Assembly: GCF_003031585.1 (NCBI RefSeq) | Contig: NZ_PWAA01000011.1 | Location: forward strand, 124,001 to 188,000 | Direction of reading: 5' to 3' | Length of the DNA stretch: 64,000 bases | Source of the DNA: Thalassobius sp. I31.1 | GTDB taxonomy: Bacteria > Pseudomonadota > Alphaproteobacteria > Rhodobacterales > Rhodobacteraceae | Shown: positions 28,223 to 36,862 of the stretch, one piece after another | Position numbering within the stretch: the first letter of the stretch is position 1 | Layout of the letters: every line of letters starts with the position of its first letter | Program-made: the position numbers and the translations under genes | Notes under the pieces: generated by a model | Told to the model about the DNA's origin: nothing | The model's input: only the letters and a program-made list of their open reading frames with translations | Database searches by the model: none

Positions 28223-30754
28223 ATGGCACGACTAATGCGCTGGACATATAGAATTTTTGTCTCAGCAGTGATCCTTTCTGCCGTGTCAGCGGTTCTGGTT
28301 TATTATCTCGCGACACGATCATTGCCTGAATATGACGCCGATTATTCCGTGACAGGTTTGTCTGAACCGATTGAGATCATTCGGTCCAACGCGGCTGTCC
28401 CGCATATCTTTGCCAGCAGTGACACAGAGGCCTGGTTCGGGCTGGGGTTTGTGCATGCGCAGGACCGGCTCTGGCAGATGGTTGTTGCCCGGCGGACGGC
28501 CCAGGGGCGTTTGTCAGAAGTCTTCGGTGAAGATACCGCTGATACGGATGAACTGATGCGCCGGCTGGGGCTTTACGGCACGGCGCAGCAATCACTTGCG
28601 GTGCAGGATGCAGAAACGCTTGCTGTGCTTGAGGCCTATGCTGCGGGTGTGAATGCCTGGATTGATACAGTGAATGCTGAATCGCTGGGGCGTGGTGCAC
28701 CTGAATTTTTCCTCTATCCTTCAATCGTTGAACCCTGGCAGCCGGCAGACAGTATCGCCATGGTCAAACTGATGGCCCTGCGGATGTCTGGCGCTTTTGA
28801 ACAGGAAGTCCTGCGTGCCCGGATGGCCCTGTTCCTGACGCCGGACCAGCTTAAAGACCTTCTGCCGGACATTCCCGGCGACGCTGTTGCAGAACTGGAC
28901 GCTGTCGGGTCTGCTGCTGTGTCACCTGCGCGGCAAAACCGTATAACAGATGTGCCTGATATGCGCGCGATCCCGGGGCAGGCAACGGTGGCCTCTGCGT
29001 CTGATCTGACTTCACCGGATTTGCCCTTGTCACCCTTTCCGCATCGCGCGTTTGTCGGTGCGTCCAACGTCTTTGCGGCAGCACCGTCCCGTTCAGCCAC
29101 CGGTGCAAGCCTGCTTGCGAATGATCCGCATTTCGACCTGACAGCCCCGGCGATCTGGTATCTGGCCCGACTGGAGCTTGCGCGTGGCGGTCTGATCGGT
29201 GCAACAGTTCCGGGGATTCCCGGCATCTGGTCCGGACGGAATACAGATCTGGCCTGGGGCTTCAGCGCCAGCACATTGGATGATCTGGATATTTTTCTGG
29301 AAGAGCTGAACCCTGAAAACCGCAGTGAATATGTCAGCCCGTCTGGCCCCCGTGAATTCACGACGCGTGAAGAAACGATCCGCATTCGGGACGCCGCCCC
29401 AAGACAGATTACCCTGCGCTGGAGCGACAATGGCCCGATCCTGCCTGCCTGGCATTATAGTGTCGGGGATGTCACCCCGCCCAATCATGTTGCGGCTGTA
29501 TCCTGGACCGCGCTTTCCCCGGCCGATACATCGGTTGCGGCAATTATCGGGATTTCACAAGCGCATAGTATTGAAACTGCGATTGATGCTGGTGAGGCCA
29601 TGATTGCCCCGTCTATCAATCTGACGATTGCGGAAAGCGGGCGTGTTGCGCTGAAAACCCTTGGGGCATTCCCACGTCGCGGGTTTCGTCAGACCGGCCA
29701 GGGGCGTATTCCATCGCTTGGGTCTATTGCGTTCAATCAGTGGCAGGGACGTCTGCCCTATGATCAGAACCCCGAATTTATTGATCCTGATGGCGGCATT
29801 GTCGGGAATACAAACAACAAAATTACAGATGCGCCCTTTCCCCGCCATATGACCTTTAACTGGGGCGACAGCCAGCGGGTGCAGCGCTGGAAGTTCCTGA
29901 TGCAAAACCGCCGCGTACATACGCGGGACAGCTTTATTGATGTGCAGCTGGATGAAGTTTCCACCGCCGCCAGGACCCTGCTTGCCCTGGTCGGGGCAGA
30001 GCTTTGGTATAGCGGACCCCCTGCCCCTGATGGCACGTCAGAACGTCGCAGGCATCAGGCCCTGGAACTGCTGTCTGTCTGGAATGGTGAGATGAACGAA
30101 CATCTGCCGGAACCTCTGTTGTATGCCACCTGGATGCGCCACCTGCAGGATCGTCTGATCCGCGATGATCTGGGCGATATGGCAGATGCGTTTACATCTG
30201 TGGAACCTCTGTTTCTGGAACGGGTGTTCCGTGACATTGACGGTGCGTCGCGCTGGTGTGACATCGTGCAGACAAGCAACGTCGAAACCTGCCCAGATAT
30301 GGCGCAGCTTGCGCTGGATGAAGCCTTGATCTGGATTGATGAGAACATCGGCGGCACGCCGGAAAGCCAGCGCTGGGGCGATCAGCATGAAGCCTGGCAG
30401 GATCATCCTGTTCTGGGTGATAATGGTGTGCTGGGCTGGATCGTGAATATTCGCCAGTCCACCAGCGGCAGTGACGAAGCCCTGATGCGTGGCCGGATGA
30501 TCGGCAGTGGTAAGAACCCTTACGCAAACGTACATGCCGCCAGCTATCGCGGTGTTTACGATTTTGCGGACCCCGACAGTTCGGTGTTTGTCCTGTCCAC
30601 GGGTCAGTCCGGCCACCCGCTGTCACGTTTCTATGACAACCTGGGGGAACTCTGGCGTCGGGGCGAATATATCCCGATGTCTCTGGACCCGGACCTTGCA
30701 CGTGCAGCAAACGCCGGGATCAGTGTGCTGACCCCGGCTGAGATTTCAGAGTGA
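28223..30754 (+). CDS. Penicillin acylase family protein (Ntn hydrolase)
   Basis: 843 residues. N-terminal membrane anchor or signal (residues 7-29). The alpha part carries the typical DTEAWFGLGFVHAQDRLWQM. The beta subunit would begin at the Ser of VGASNVFAAAP (near residue 283), the usual autoprocessing site with Ser as nucleophile. NDPH, SGRNTDLAWGFS and GNTNNKI follow as in penicillin G acylase and acyl-homoserine-lactone acylases. The start at 28223 follows AGAGGCGG; the open frame extends further upstream but into the region of the divergent gene. It could cleave acylated amides such as AHLs, peptides or lipopeptides; the substrate is unknown. Confidence 0.9.
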   Translation: MARLMRWTYRIFVSAVILSAVSAVLVYYLATRSLPEYDADYSVTGLSEPIEIIRSNAAVPHIFASSDTEAWFGLGFVHAQDRLWQMVVARRTAQGRLSEVFGEDTADTDELMRRLGLYGTAQQSLAVQDAETLAVLEAYAAGVNAWIDTVNAESLGRGAPEFFLYPSIVEPWQPADSIAMVKLMALRMSGAFEQEVLRARMALFLTPDQLKDLLPDIPGDAVAELDAVGSAAVSPARQNRITDVPDMRAIPGQATVASASDLTSPDLPLSPFPHRAFVGASNVFAAAPSRSATGASLLANDPHFDLTAPAIWYLARLELARGGLIGATVPGIPGIWSGRNTDLAWGFSASTLDDLDIFLEELNPENRSEYVSPSGPREFTTREETIRIRDAAPRQITLRWSDNGPILPAWHYSVGDVTPPNHVAAVSWTALSPADTSVAAIIGISQAHSIETAIDAGEAMIAPSINLTIAESGRVALKTLGAFPRRGFRQTGQGRIPSLGSIAFNQWQGRLPYDQNPEFIDPDGGIVGNTNNKITDAPFPRHMTFNWGDSQRVQRWKFLMQNRRVHTRDSFIDVQLDEVSTAARTLLALVGAELWYSGPPAPDGTSERRRHQALELLSVWNGEMNEHLPEPLLYATWMRHLQDRLIRDDLGDMADAFTSVEPLFLERVFRDIDGASRWCDIVQTSNVETCPDMAQLALDEALIWIDENIGGTPESQRWGDQHEAWQDHPVLGDNGVLGWIVNIRQSTSGSDEALMRGRMIGSGKNPYANVHAASYRGVYDFADPDSSVFVLSTGQSGHPLSRFYDNLGELWRRGEYIPMSLDPDLARAANAGISVLTPAEISE

Positions 30755-30767
30755 TGTGAAAGCAGAA

Positions 30768-30799
30768 GCTTCCGGGGCTAGTTCAAAGCTCCCGGAAGC
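30768..30799. terminator. Terminator hairpin overlapping the 3' end of hflX
   Basis: GCTTCCGGG pairs with CCCGGAAGC around a 14-nt loop, followed on the plus strand by GTTTCTTTT. Its right arm lies within the last codons of hflX, so the two convergent genes share this element. Confidence 0.7.
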
Positions 30800-32072
30800 G
30801 TTTCTTTTGTCGGGCCGTCCAGAGAAGATCCAGCTCGAACCCTTCCTCTGTCTGACGTTCCTCTTCAACCACGCCCTGATCAAAGAGCCAGGCGCGTTTG
30901 CGACCATCTGACCAGGGCAACAGAAGGGTTTCTTCTGTCTTCGGATCGGTCAACGCCTCTGACACCTGCGTCAGAAGATCATCAAGACCATGCCCTGTGA
31001 CGGCTGAAATGGCGAAATGATCATCAGATCGTTCCGCCCGGATTTGCAGCCCCTCGCGCCCATCAGCATCCAGAAGATCCAGCTTGTTCCAGACTTCAAA
31101 CCGCTTGGTTTCTTCGCCAATTCCAAGGGTTGCAAGGATTTCTTCAACGTCTTTCGCCTGGGTTTCCGTGTCTGGATGCGAAATGTCACGCACATGCAGA
31201 ATGAGATCGGCACTGAGGACTTCTTCAAGCGTTGCCCGGAAGGACGCGACAAGTTCTGTTGGCAGTTCAGAAATGAAACCCACAGTATCCGACAGGATCA
31301 CATCCTTACCCGAAGGCAGTGTGACAGCCCGCATCGTTGGGTCCAGCGTGGCGAAAAGCATGTCTTTCGCCATAACATCCGCGCCGGTTAAGTGGTTGAA
31401 CAGTGTGGATTTTCCGGCGTTGGTATAGCCGACAAGCGCAACAATCGGATAAGGCACTTTGGCCCGTGCAGACCGGTGCAGATCGCGGGTTTTTACGACT
31501 TTATCAAGCTGACGGCGCAGACGCACAATCTGGTCATCAATGGCGCGGCGGTCGGCTTCGATCTGGGTTTCCCCCGGACCACCAACAAAGCCAAGCCCGC
31601 CCCGCTGGCGTTCCAGGTGGGTCCAGGCGCGGACAAGACGTGTGCGCTGATAAGACAGCGCGGCCATTTCGACCTGCAGCACGCCTTCACGGGTCTGGGC
31701 CCGGTCTGAGAAGATCTCAAGGATCAACCCCGTGCGATCAAGGATCTTCACGCCCCAGGATTTCTCAAGGTTGCGCTGCTGCACAGGCGTCAACGGCCCA
31801 TCTACAAGCACAAGCTCGACCTCCTGGTCGGCCAGCATATTGCCAAGTTCATTGGTTTTACCCGATCCAAACAGATAGCCCGGCCGCACTTTTGGCAGCG
31901 GAACAATTGTTTGCCCCACGACGTCTAGTGCAGGCAGCGCACGCGCCAGAGACACGGCTTCTTCAAGCGCGTGTTGTGGCGCGCGACGGGTGTCTTTGCG
32001 CGGATCGGATGATTTTATATCGGGGTGCAGCACCCATGCACGGGTTGGCTGCTCCTGTCTTTCAATGCCCAA
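30783..32072 (-). CDS. hflX: Ribosome-associated GTPase HflX
   Basis: 429 residues. HflX splits stalled or heat-damaged 70S ribosomes. The N-terminal nucleotide-binding domain (VKP-type, [16 protein letters not shown]) and the linker [21 protein letters not shown] precede the G domain: G1 [13 protein letters not shown]3 DTVGF, G4 NKLD. It starts 3 bp after hfq and is last in the hfq-hflX pair. Confidence 0.96.
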   Translation of the reverse strand: MGIERQEQPTRAWVLHPDIKSSDPRKDTRRAPQHALEEAVSLARALPALDVVGQTIVPLPKVRPGYLFGSGKTNELGNMLADQEVELVLVDGPLTPVQQRNLEKSWGVKILDRTGLILEIFSDRAQTREGVLQVEMAALSYQRTRLVRAWTHLERQRGGLGFVGGPGETQIEADRRAIDDQIVRLRRQLDKVVKTRDLHRSARAKVPYPIVALVGYTNAGKSTLFNHLTGADVMAKDMLFATLDPTMRAVTLPSGKDVILSDTVGFISELPTELVASFRATLEEVLSADLILHVRDISHPDTETQAKDVEEILATLGIGEETKRFEVWNKLDLLDADGREGLQIRAERSDDHFAISAVTGHGLDDLLTQVSEALTDPKTEETLLLPWSDGRKRAWLFDQGVVEEERQTEEGFELDLLWTARQKKRFREL

Positions 32073-32075
32073 AGG

Positions 32076-32312
32076 TTACTCTTCTTCACCTTCATAGAGA
32101 CTGATCGGCTGGGACGGCATGATTGTGGAAATCGCGCCTTTGAACACCAGCTGGGACTGACCATCGCGGCGCAGAAGCACGCAGAAATTGTCAAACCAGG
32201 AGATCACACCCTGCAGTTTCACGCCATTGATCAGAAAGATGGTCACAGGAACTTTTGCTTTCCGCACATGGTTCAGAAATGTTTCCTGGAGGTTTTGCTT
32301 GTCGGCAGCCAT
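32076..32312 (-). CDS. hfq: RNA chaperone Hfq
   Basis: 78 residues, an Sm-like protein that forms a hexamer and pairs sRNAs with mRNAs. Sm1 ([29 protein letters not shown]) is normal, as is the distal face. Sm2 reads [15 protein letters not shown] where the family normally has YKHAISTI: the His that stacks on uridine in the proximal pore (E. coli His57) is Gly here and the preceding Tyr is Phe. The C-terminal tail is short and acidic. The gene is directly followed by hflX. Confidence 0.97.
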   Translation of the reverse strand: MAADKQNLQETFLNHVRKAKVPVTIFLINGVKLQGVISWFDNFCVLLRRDGQSQLVFKGAISTIMPSQPISLYEGEEE

Positions 32313-32500
32313 AGGTTTTACCTTTTTTGTTGTTCTCGCCGGCCCGGCACCACAAATTCTGCGATGCTGTTGGCAAATATTCGTCCTTCAGGGGCCTTTT
32401 CCATGATGTATCCGGAAAAAGCGCCCTCCCTTCTTTTCTATTTCAGCCCGAAAACAAAGCGATATGCAACCGACTTTTGCACTTTTCTGCATGGAATCTG

Positions 32501-34021
32501 TCAGCGACGCCAGAAATCCGGGTTAAGCAGCGCAATAACCGCCAGGGTTTCCATTCTGCCAAGGATCATTGCGATTGCTGAAATCAGCTGGCCCATGCCG
32601 GATAGTTCGGCCCAGGACAACGGTTGGGTCATCGCCACGCTGGCCAGCGGTCCGGTGGTTGAAAGGGCGGAAACCGCGAAAACCACGGAGGTTTCAAAAT
32701 CCAGCCCCGTCAGGGACAGCCCAAGGCTGATCAATGCAATGCTGACGGCCATTAGCATAAAGAAGATCCAGGCCATATAAGCGCCTTGTCGTCCGAGGTG
32801 GCGGGTGTTTTCACCGACACCGCTGACGATGCTTGGATGTATAAGAGTTTCCATTTCCTGGGTGCCATGTTTGTAAAGCGCATAGACCCGTAGAAGTTTT
32901 ACACCTCCTGCCGTTGTCGCGACGCCACCGCCGACCATCGCCAGCCCCATCAGGATCAGACCTGGGGTGGCCAGCCCTGACCAGCCGCGGGCTTCGGACC
33001 ATGCCTGGCTTTCAAAACCCGTGGTTGTCAGAAAAGAAAGAACCGTAAAGGCCGCGCCCCAGAGCGCATTGATCGCTCGCGGCAGATTCTCCTGATCGTC
33101 AAATTCCAGTGCCCCCCACCAGTGGCGCAGGAAAAGAAGGGTCGGCACAGAAATGACGAGCGCGATACCCATACGAAATTCAGGATCTCTGGCGAGCCGT
33201 ATAAGGCTGTCTTTTTGCGTTTCGGGGGCAAAAGTCAGGCGGGAAATGGCGAAGAACAGGAAGATGAAGATCAGGGTTTCGCCAATAAACCCGCTGTCAG
33301 CGCCGCTGAGTCCGCCAACCGGTGAAATGCCACTTGTCGACAGCACGGCCATTGCATGACACATGGCGACAAATCCGTTTTCCCCGCTGATATAGAGGAA
33401 CACCCCAAGTGCGGCTGTGATACCGCCATAAACCGGCGCAAGCTTGCCCGCATGGTGAGACAGGCGCTTTGCGGGCGATGCCTCACGGCCGATCCAGTTA
33501 AAGTAGTTCCCGGTCTGTGACAGACGTGACCGCGCGGTGACTTCAAACCCGCCAAGGTTCAGGGGCGCAAGAATAGCAATTGCGATCACCCAGACGAAGA
33601 AACCACCCATCCAGCCCACAAGGCTGCGCCAGAAATGCAGCGCCATGGGCAGGCGTTCAGGGTCATCAAACAACGTTGCCCCGGTTGTCGTAAAAGCGGA
33701 GAGCATTTCGAAGTAAGCGTTTGCAAAGCTGGTATTGCGCAGCGCTTCGTAAAAAGGCACGGCCAACATGAGGGGCAGCAATATCCAGGCCCCGGCCAGT
33801 GTCAGCAGATGACTGCGCAGAACTGACCGGTTTTCATTATGCTCCATTGCGATGGCAATCAGAATTGTCAGGATCAGGAACAGCACCCCGCCATAAAAGA
33901 ACACACGCGCCGTGTGGCTTTCATCCATGAATGTGCCGACAATGGCGACGGGAAACATCAGAAGCGATGCAATGCCCATCAAAAGCACCATGAATGGCAG
34001 TTTAAGGATACGTTCCGCCAT
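32501..34021 (-). CDS. trkH: Potassium uptake membrane subunit TrkH
   Basis: 506 residues with about ten membrane helices and the four pore loops of the Trk/Ktr family (ALSAFTTTGATLFDD, AVLSTSGISPVGG, LSFLTTTGFESQAW, SALSTTGPLASV). K+ translocation is gated by TrkA, encoded 2 bp upstream. The gene ends in a 188-bp gap before hfq that holds no other gene. Confidence 0.95.
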   Translation of the reverse strand: MAERILKLPFMVLLMGIASLLMFPVAIVGTFMDESHTARVFFYGGVLFLILTILIAIAMEHNENRSVLRSHLLTLAGAWILLPLMLAVPFYEALRNTSFANAYFEMLSAFTTTGATLFDDPERLPMALHFWRSLVGWMGGFFVWVIAIAILAPLNLGGFEVTARSRLSQTGNYFNWIGREASPAKRLSHHAGKLAPVYGGITAALGVFLYISGENGFVAMCHAMAVLSTSGISPVGGLSGADSGFIGETLIFIFLFFAISRLTFAPETQKDSLIRLARDPEFRMGIALVISVPTLLFLRHWWGALEFDDQENLPRAINALWGAAFTVLSFLTTTGFESQAWSEARGWSGLATPGLILMGLAMVGGGVATTAGGVKLLRVYALYKHGTQEMETLIHPSIVSGVGENTRHLGRQGAYMAWIFFMLMAVSIALISLGLSLTGLDFETSVVFAVSALSTTGPLASVAMTQPLSWAELSGMGQLISAIAMILGRMETLAVIALLNPDFWRR

Positions 34022-34023
34022 GA

Positions 34024-35400
34024 TCAGAAGAAATCGACCGAAACCTGAAGCAGGCGTTCGACTTCGCTGACGTCACCGGCCATGGCAAACATCGCAATCA
34101 CGTCGCCTTCATCAATGCGGGTGCCGCCTGTCGGACGCAGGATCTTGTTGCCTTTGCGCAAAGCCCCGATCAGCACGCCTTCGGGGAAATCAATGTCACG
34201 GATGTTGTGACCACAGATTGGGGATGTGGACAGAACCTGGGCTTCGATCACTTCGGCTTCTGCGTTGCCGATGGAATAAATCTCGCGCACGCGGCCATGG
34301 CGGATGTGGCGCAGAATAGAACTGACGGTGGTGATCCGCGGGTTGATATAGGCATCAATATTCAGCGGCTGCATCAGGCTGGTCAATGTCGGATCATTGA
34401 TCAGACAGATCGCCATCGGGCAGCCTTCGGCTTTGGCGCGTACGGAGGTCAGCAGATTGACCTTATCATCATCGGTCACCGCAAGGATCGCGTCGGCCGC
34501 AGAAATATTGGCTTCGGCCAGAAGGTCGGCATTCATGCCATCGCCATTCAGAACAATGGTACGTTCCAACTCATCCGCTGCGACTTCTGCAACTTCACGG
34601 TTCATCTCAATCACACGGGCGCGGATGCGGTTTTTTTCTTTTTCCAGCGCATGCGCCACCGCAAGGCCAACGTTCCCGCCGCCAACAATCACGACGCGTT
34701 CTTGTTTGCTTGAAGATTTGCCGAAAATATCCAGGGTCCGGGTCAGATCTTCTTTCAGTGTGAAGACATAGATTTCATCGCCAGCGAACAGCTGATCCCC
34801 GGCTTCGGGCGCAAACAATGCCCCTTCCCGGCGAACACCGACAACCGTTGCCGATAGCGTAGAGAACAGATCGGTCAGCTGGCGCAATGGCGTGTTCAGG
34901 ACCGGGCAGTCTTCGTCCAGCACAATGCCCAGCATATCCACCTGGCCATCCAGAAAACTTTCGCGGTCAAAGGCGGAAGGCGCGGAAAGGCGTTTCAGCG
35001 CGGCTTTGGCCACCTCGCGTTCCGGGCTGATCACCACGTCAATCGGCATGTGGTCGCGGCGGTACAGATCTGAATAGATCGCATCCAGATAGGATTGGCT
35101 GCGCAGGCGCGCAATCTTGCGGGGGATGGCAAAGACCGAATGTGCGATCTGACAGATCACCATATTCACTTCGTCTGAATAGGTCGCGGCAATGATCATA
35201 TCCGCATCCCGGGCCCCTGCTCGTGTCAGGATATCCGGATAGGATGCGGAACCGGCAATGCCCTGCACGTCCAGTGTATCGGTTGCCCGGCGCACCAGTT
35301 CGGGATTGCTGTCGACAACCGTGACATCGTTTTTCTCACGGGAAAGATGCCGGGCAATCTGCCAGCCAACCTGACCCGCGCCACAGATGATAACTTTCAT
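34024..35400 (-). CDS. trkA: Trk system potassium-uptake regulator TrkA
   Basis: 458 residues with two RCK repeats: an N-terminal MKVIICGAGQVGWQIARHL Rossmann motif followed by a TrkA-C domain, and a second Rossmann motif ERVVIVGGGNVGLAVAHAL (near 230) with its own TrkA-C domain. Binds NAD(H)/ATP and controls TrkH. The gene sits between ntrX and trkH, the common alphaproteobacterial order. Confidence 0.97.
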   Translation of the reverse strand: MKVIICGAGQVGWQIARHLSREKNDVTVVDSNPELVRRATDTLDVQGIAGSASYPDILTRAGARDADMIIAATYSDEVNMVICQIAHSVFAIPRKIARLRSQSYLDAIYSDLYRRDHMPIDVVISPEREVAKAALKRLSAPSAFDRESFLDGQVDMLGIVLDEDCPVLNTPLRQLTDLFSTLSATVVGVRREGALFAPEAGDQLFAGDEIYVFTLKEDLTRTLDIFGKSSSKQERVVIVGGGNVGLAVAHALEKEKNRIRARVIEMNREVAEVAADELERTIVLNGDGMNADLLAEANISAADAILAVTDDDKVNLLTSVRAKAEGCPMAICLINDPTLTSLMQPLNIDAYINPRITTVSSILRHIRHGRVREIYSIGNAEAEVIEAQVLSTSPICGHNIRDIDFPEGVLIGALRKGNKILRPTGGTRIDEGDVIAMFAMAGDVSEVERLLQVSVDFF

Positions 35401-35445
35401 GATCTGTTCCTTTATGCACCAGACGGGCGAACCCGGACAGCGGGC

Positions 35446-36855
35446 TTATTCTTCGATTTCATCGTCGCTGACATGGGCCACGCGGGCGCCGGATTTACTG
35501 GAGGTCACAACATTCAGGGACTTCAGTTTCCGGTGCAGCGCAGACCGTTCCATACCAACGAAATTCGCGGTTTTCGAGATATTTCCACCAAACCGGTTGA
35601 TCTGGGTCATCAGGTATTCACGCTCAAACAATTCCCGGGCTTCCCGCAGGGGCAATGTTGCGAGGGATCCGGACAGAACCACGCGCCCGTCATCATTTAC
35701 CGGTTCTTCGCCATGCGGCACTTCGGATGGTTGAATATCGCCGCTGTTTTCCCCGAGGATCAGAACCCGTTCAAGCAGGTTTTTCAACTGACGTACATTT
35801 CCCGGCCACAGGCTTGTCTGCAGCAAGGCACAGGTTTCATCCGCCAGCCCGCGCAAAGGCAGGCCCTGAGAAATGTTCAGCTGTTCAATGAAATATTCGG
35901 CCAGTTCGGGAATATCCTCGCGGCGCTCTTCCAGGGACGGCACAGAGATTGGAACAACATTCAGACGATGATACAGTTCTTCCCGGAAGTTGCCCCGGGC
36001 AATCTCTGTTTGAAGGTCTTTCGTCGTACTCGAAATCACACGCACATCCACATGGATTTCCTGTGCGCCGCCTTCGCGTTTGAACTTCTGGTCGACCAGC
36101 ACCCGCAGGATCTTGGATTGTGTACCAAGCGGCATATCTGCGATTTCATCAAAGAACAGAATACCGCCGTTGGCGCGTTCCAAAAGCCCTTCTTCAACGG
36201 TTCCGTCCGGTTTCTCACTGCCAAACAGCACCTGACCCATTTGTTCGGGTTCAACGGTTGCGGCGCTGACAGAAATAAACGGGGCGTCCACACGGTTTGA
36301 ATTCGCATGGATATAGCGCGCAGCGACTTCTTTCCCGCAGCCGGACGGACCAGCAAGCATCACGCGTCCATTGGATTTCGTGACCTTATCAAGGTTCGAT
36401 TTCAGCGCCTTAGAGGCCGCGCCGGAACCAATCATGACGTCGGAACCCTCGTCCTGGCGTTTCAATTCCTGGTTTTCGTGCCGCAGGCGTGAGGCTTCCA
36501 TCGCGCGCCGGACAACCACCATCAGCTGATCAATGTTAAATGGCTTTTCGATGAAGTCATATGCGCCCTGCTTAATGGCCGCGACTGCGATTTCGATGTT
36601 CCCGTGGCCTGAAATAATAACCACCGGAATGGACGGCATATCGCGTTTGATGGTTTTCAGGATGTCGATCCCGTCCATATTGCTGTCTTTCAGCCAGATA
36701 TCGAGCACCATCAGCGCCGGCGGGTTTTCTTCAACCAGCTTCATACATTCATCAGATGTCCCGGCCAGACGGGTTTGATACCCCTCGTCCTGAAGAATAT
36801 CTGAAATCAATTCGCGAATATCGCGTTCGTCGTCCACAATCAGAATGTCACTCAT
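35446..36855 (-). CDS. ntrX: Nitrogen assimilation response regulator NtrX
   Basis: 469 residues. Receiver domain with acidic pocket DD and phospho-acceptor Asp52 (LMVLDIWL), an AAA+ central domain with Walker A (GPSGCGKEVAA) and Walker B (GILFFDEIADMP), and a C-terminal Fis-type helix-turn-helix. As in other NtrX proteins the GAFTGA loop for sigma-54 is not present (the segment reads LFGSEKPDGTVEEG). Start at 36855 is fixed by GAGGTTTCC; an upstream frame to 36900 overlaps ntrY and is not needed. Partner of NtrY. Confidence 0.95.
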   Translation of the reverse strand: MSDILIVDDERDIRELISDILQDEGYQTRLAGTSDECMKLVEENPPALMVLDIWLKDSNMDGIDILKTIKRDMPSIPVVIISGHGNIEIAVAAIKQGAYDFIEKPFNIDQLMVVVRRAMEASRLRHENQELKRQDEGSDVMIGSGAASKALKSNLDKVTKSNGRVMLAGPSGCGKEVAARYIHANSNRVDAPFISVSAATVEPEQMGQVLFGSEKPDGTVEEGLLERANGGILFFDEIADMPLGTQSKILRVLVDQKFKREGGAQEIHVDVRVISSTTKDLQTEIARGNFREELYHRLNVVPISVPSLEERREDIPELAEYFIEQLNISQGLPLRGLADETCALLQTSLWPGNVRQLKNLLERVLILGENSGDIQPSEVPHGEEPVNDDGRVVLSGSLATLPLREARELFEREYLMTQINRFGGNISKTANFVGMERSALHRKLKSLNVVTSSKSGARVAHVSDDEIEE

Positions 36856-36862
36856 GGAAACC

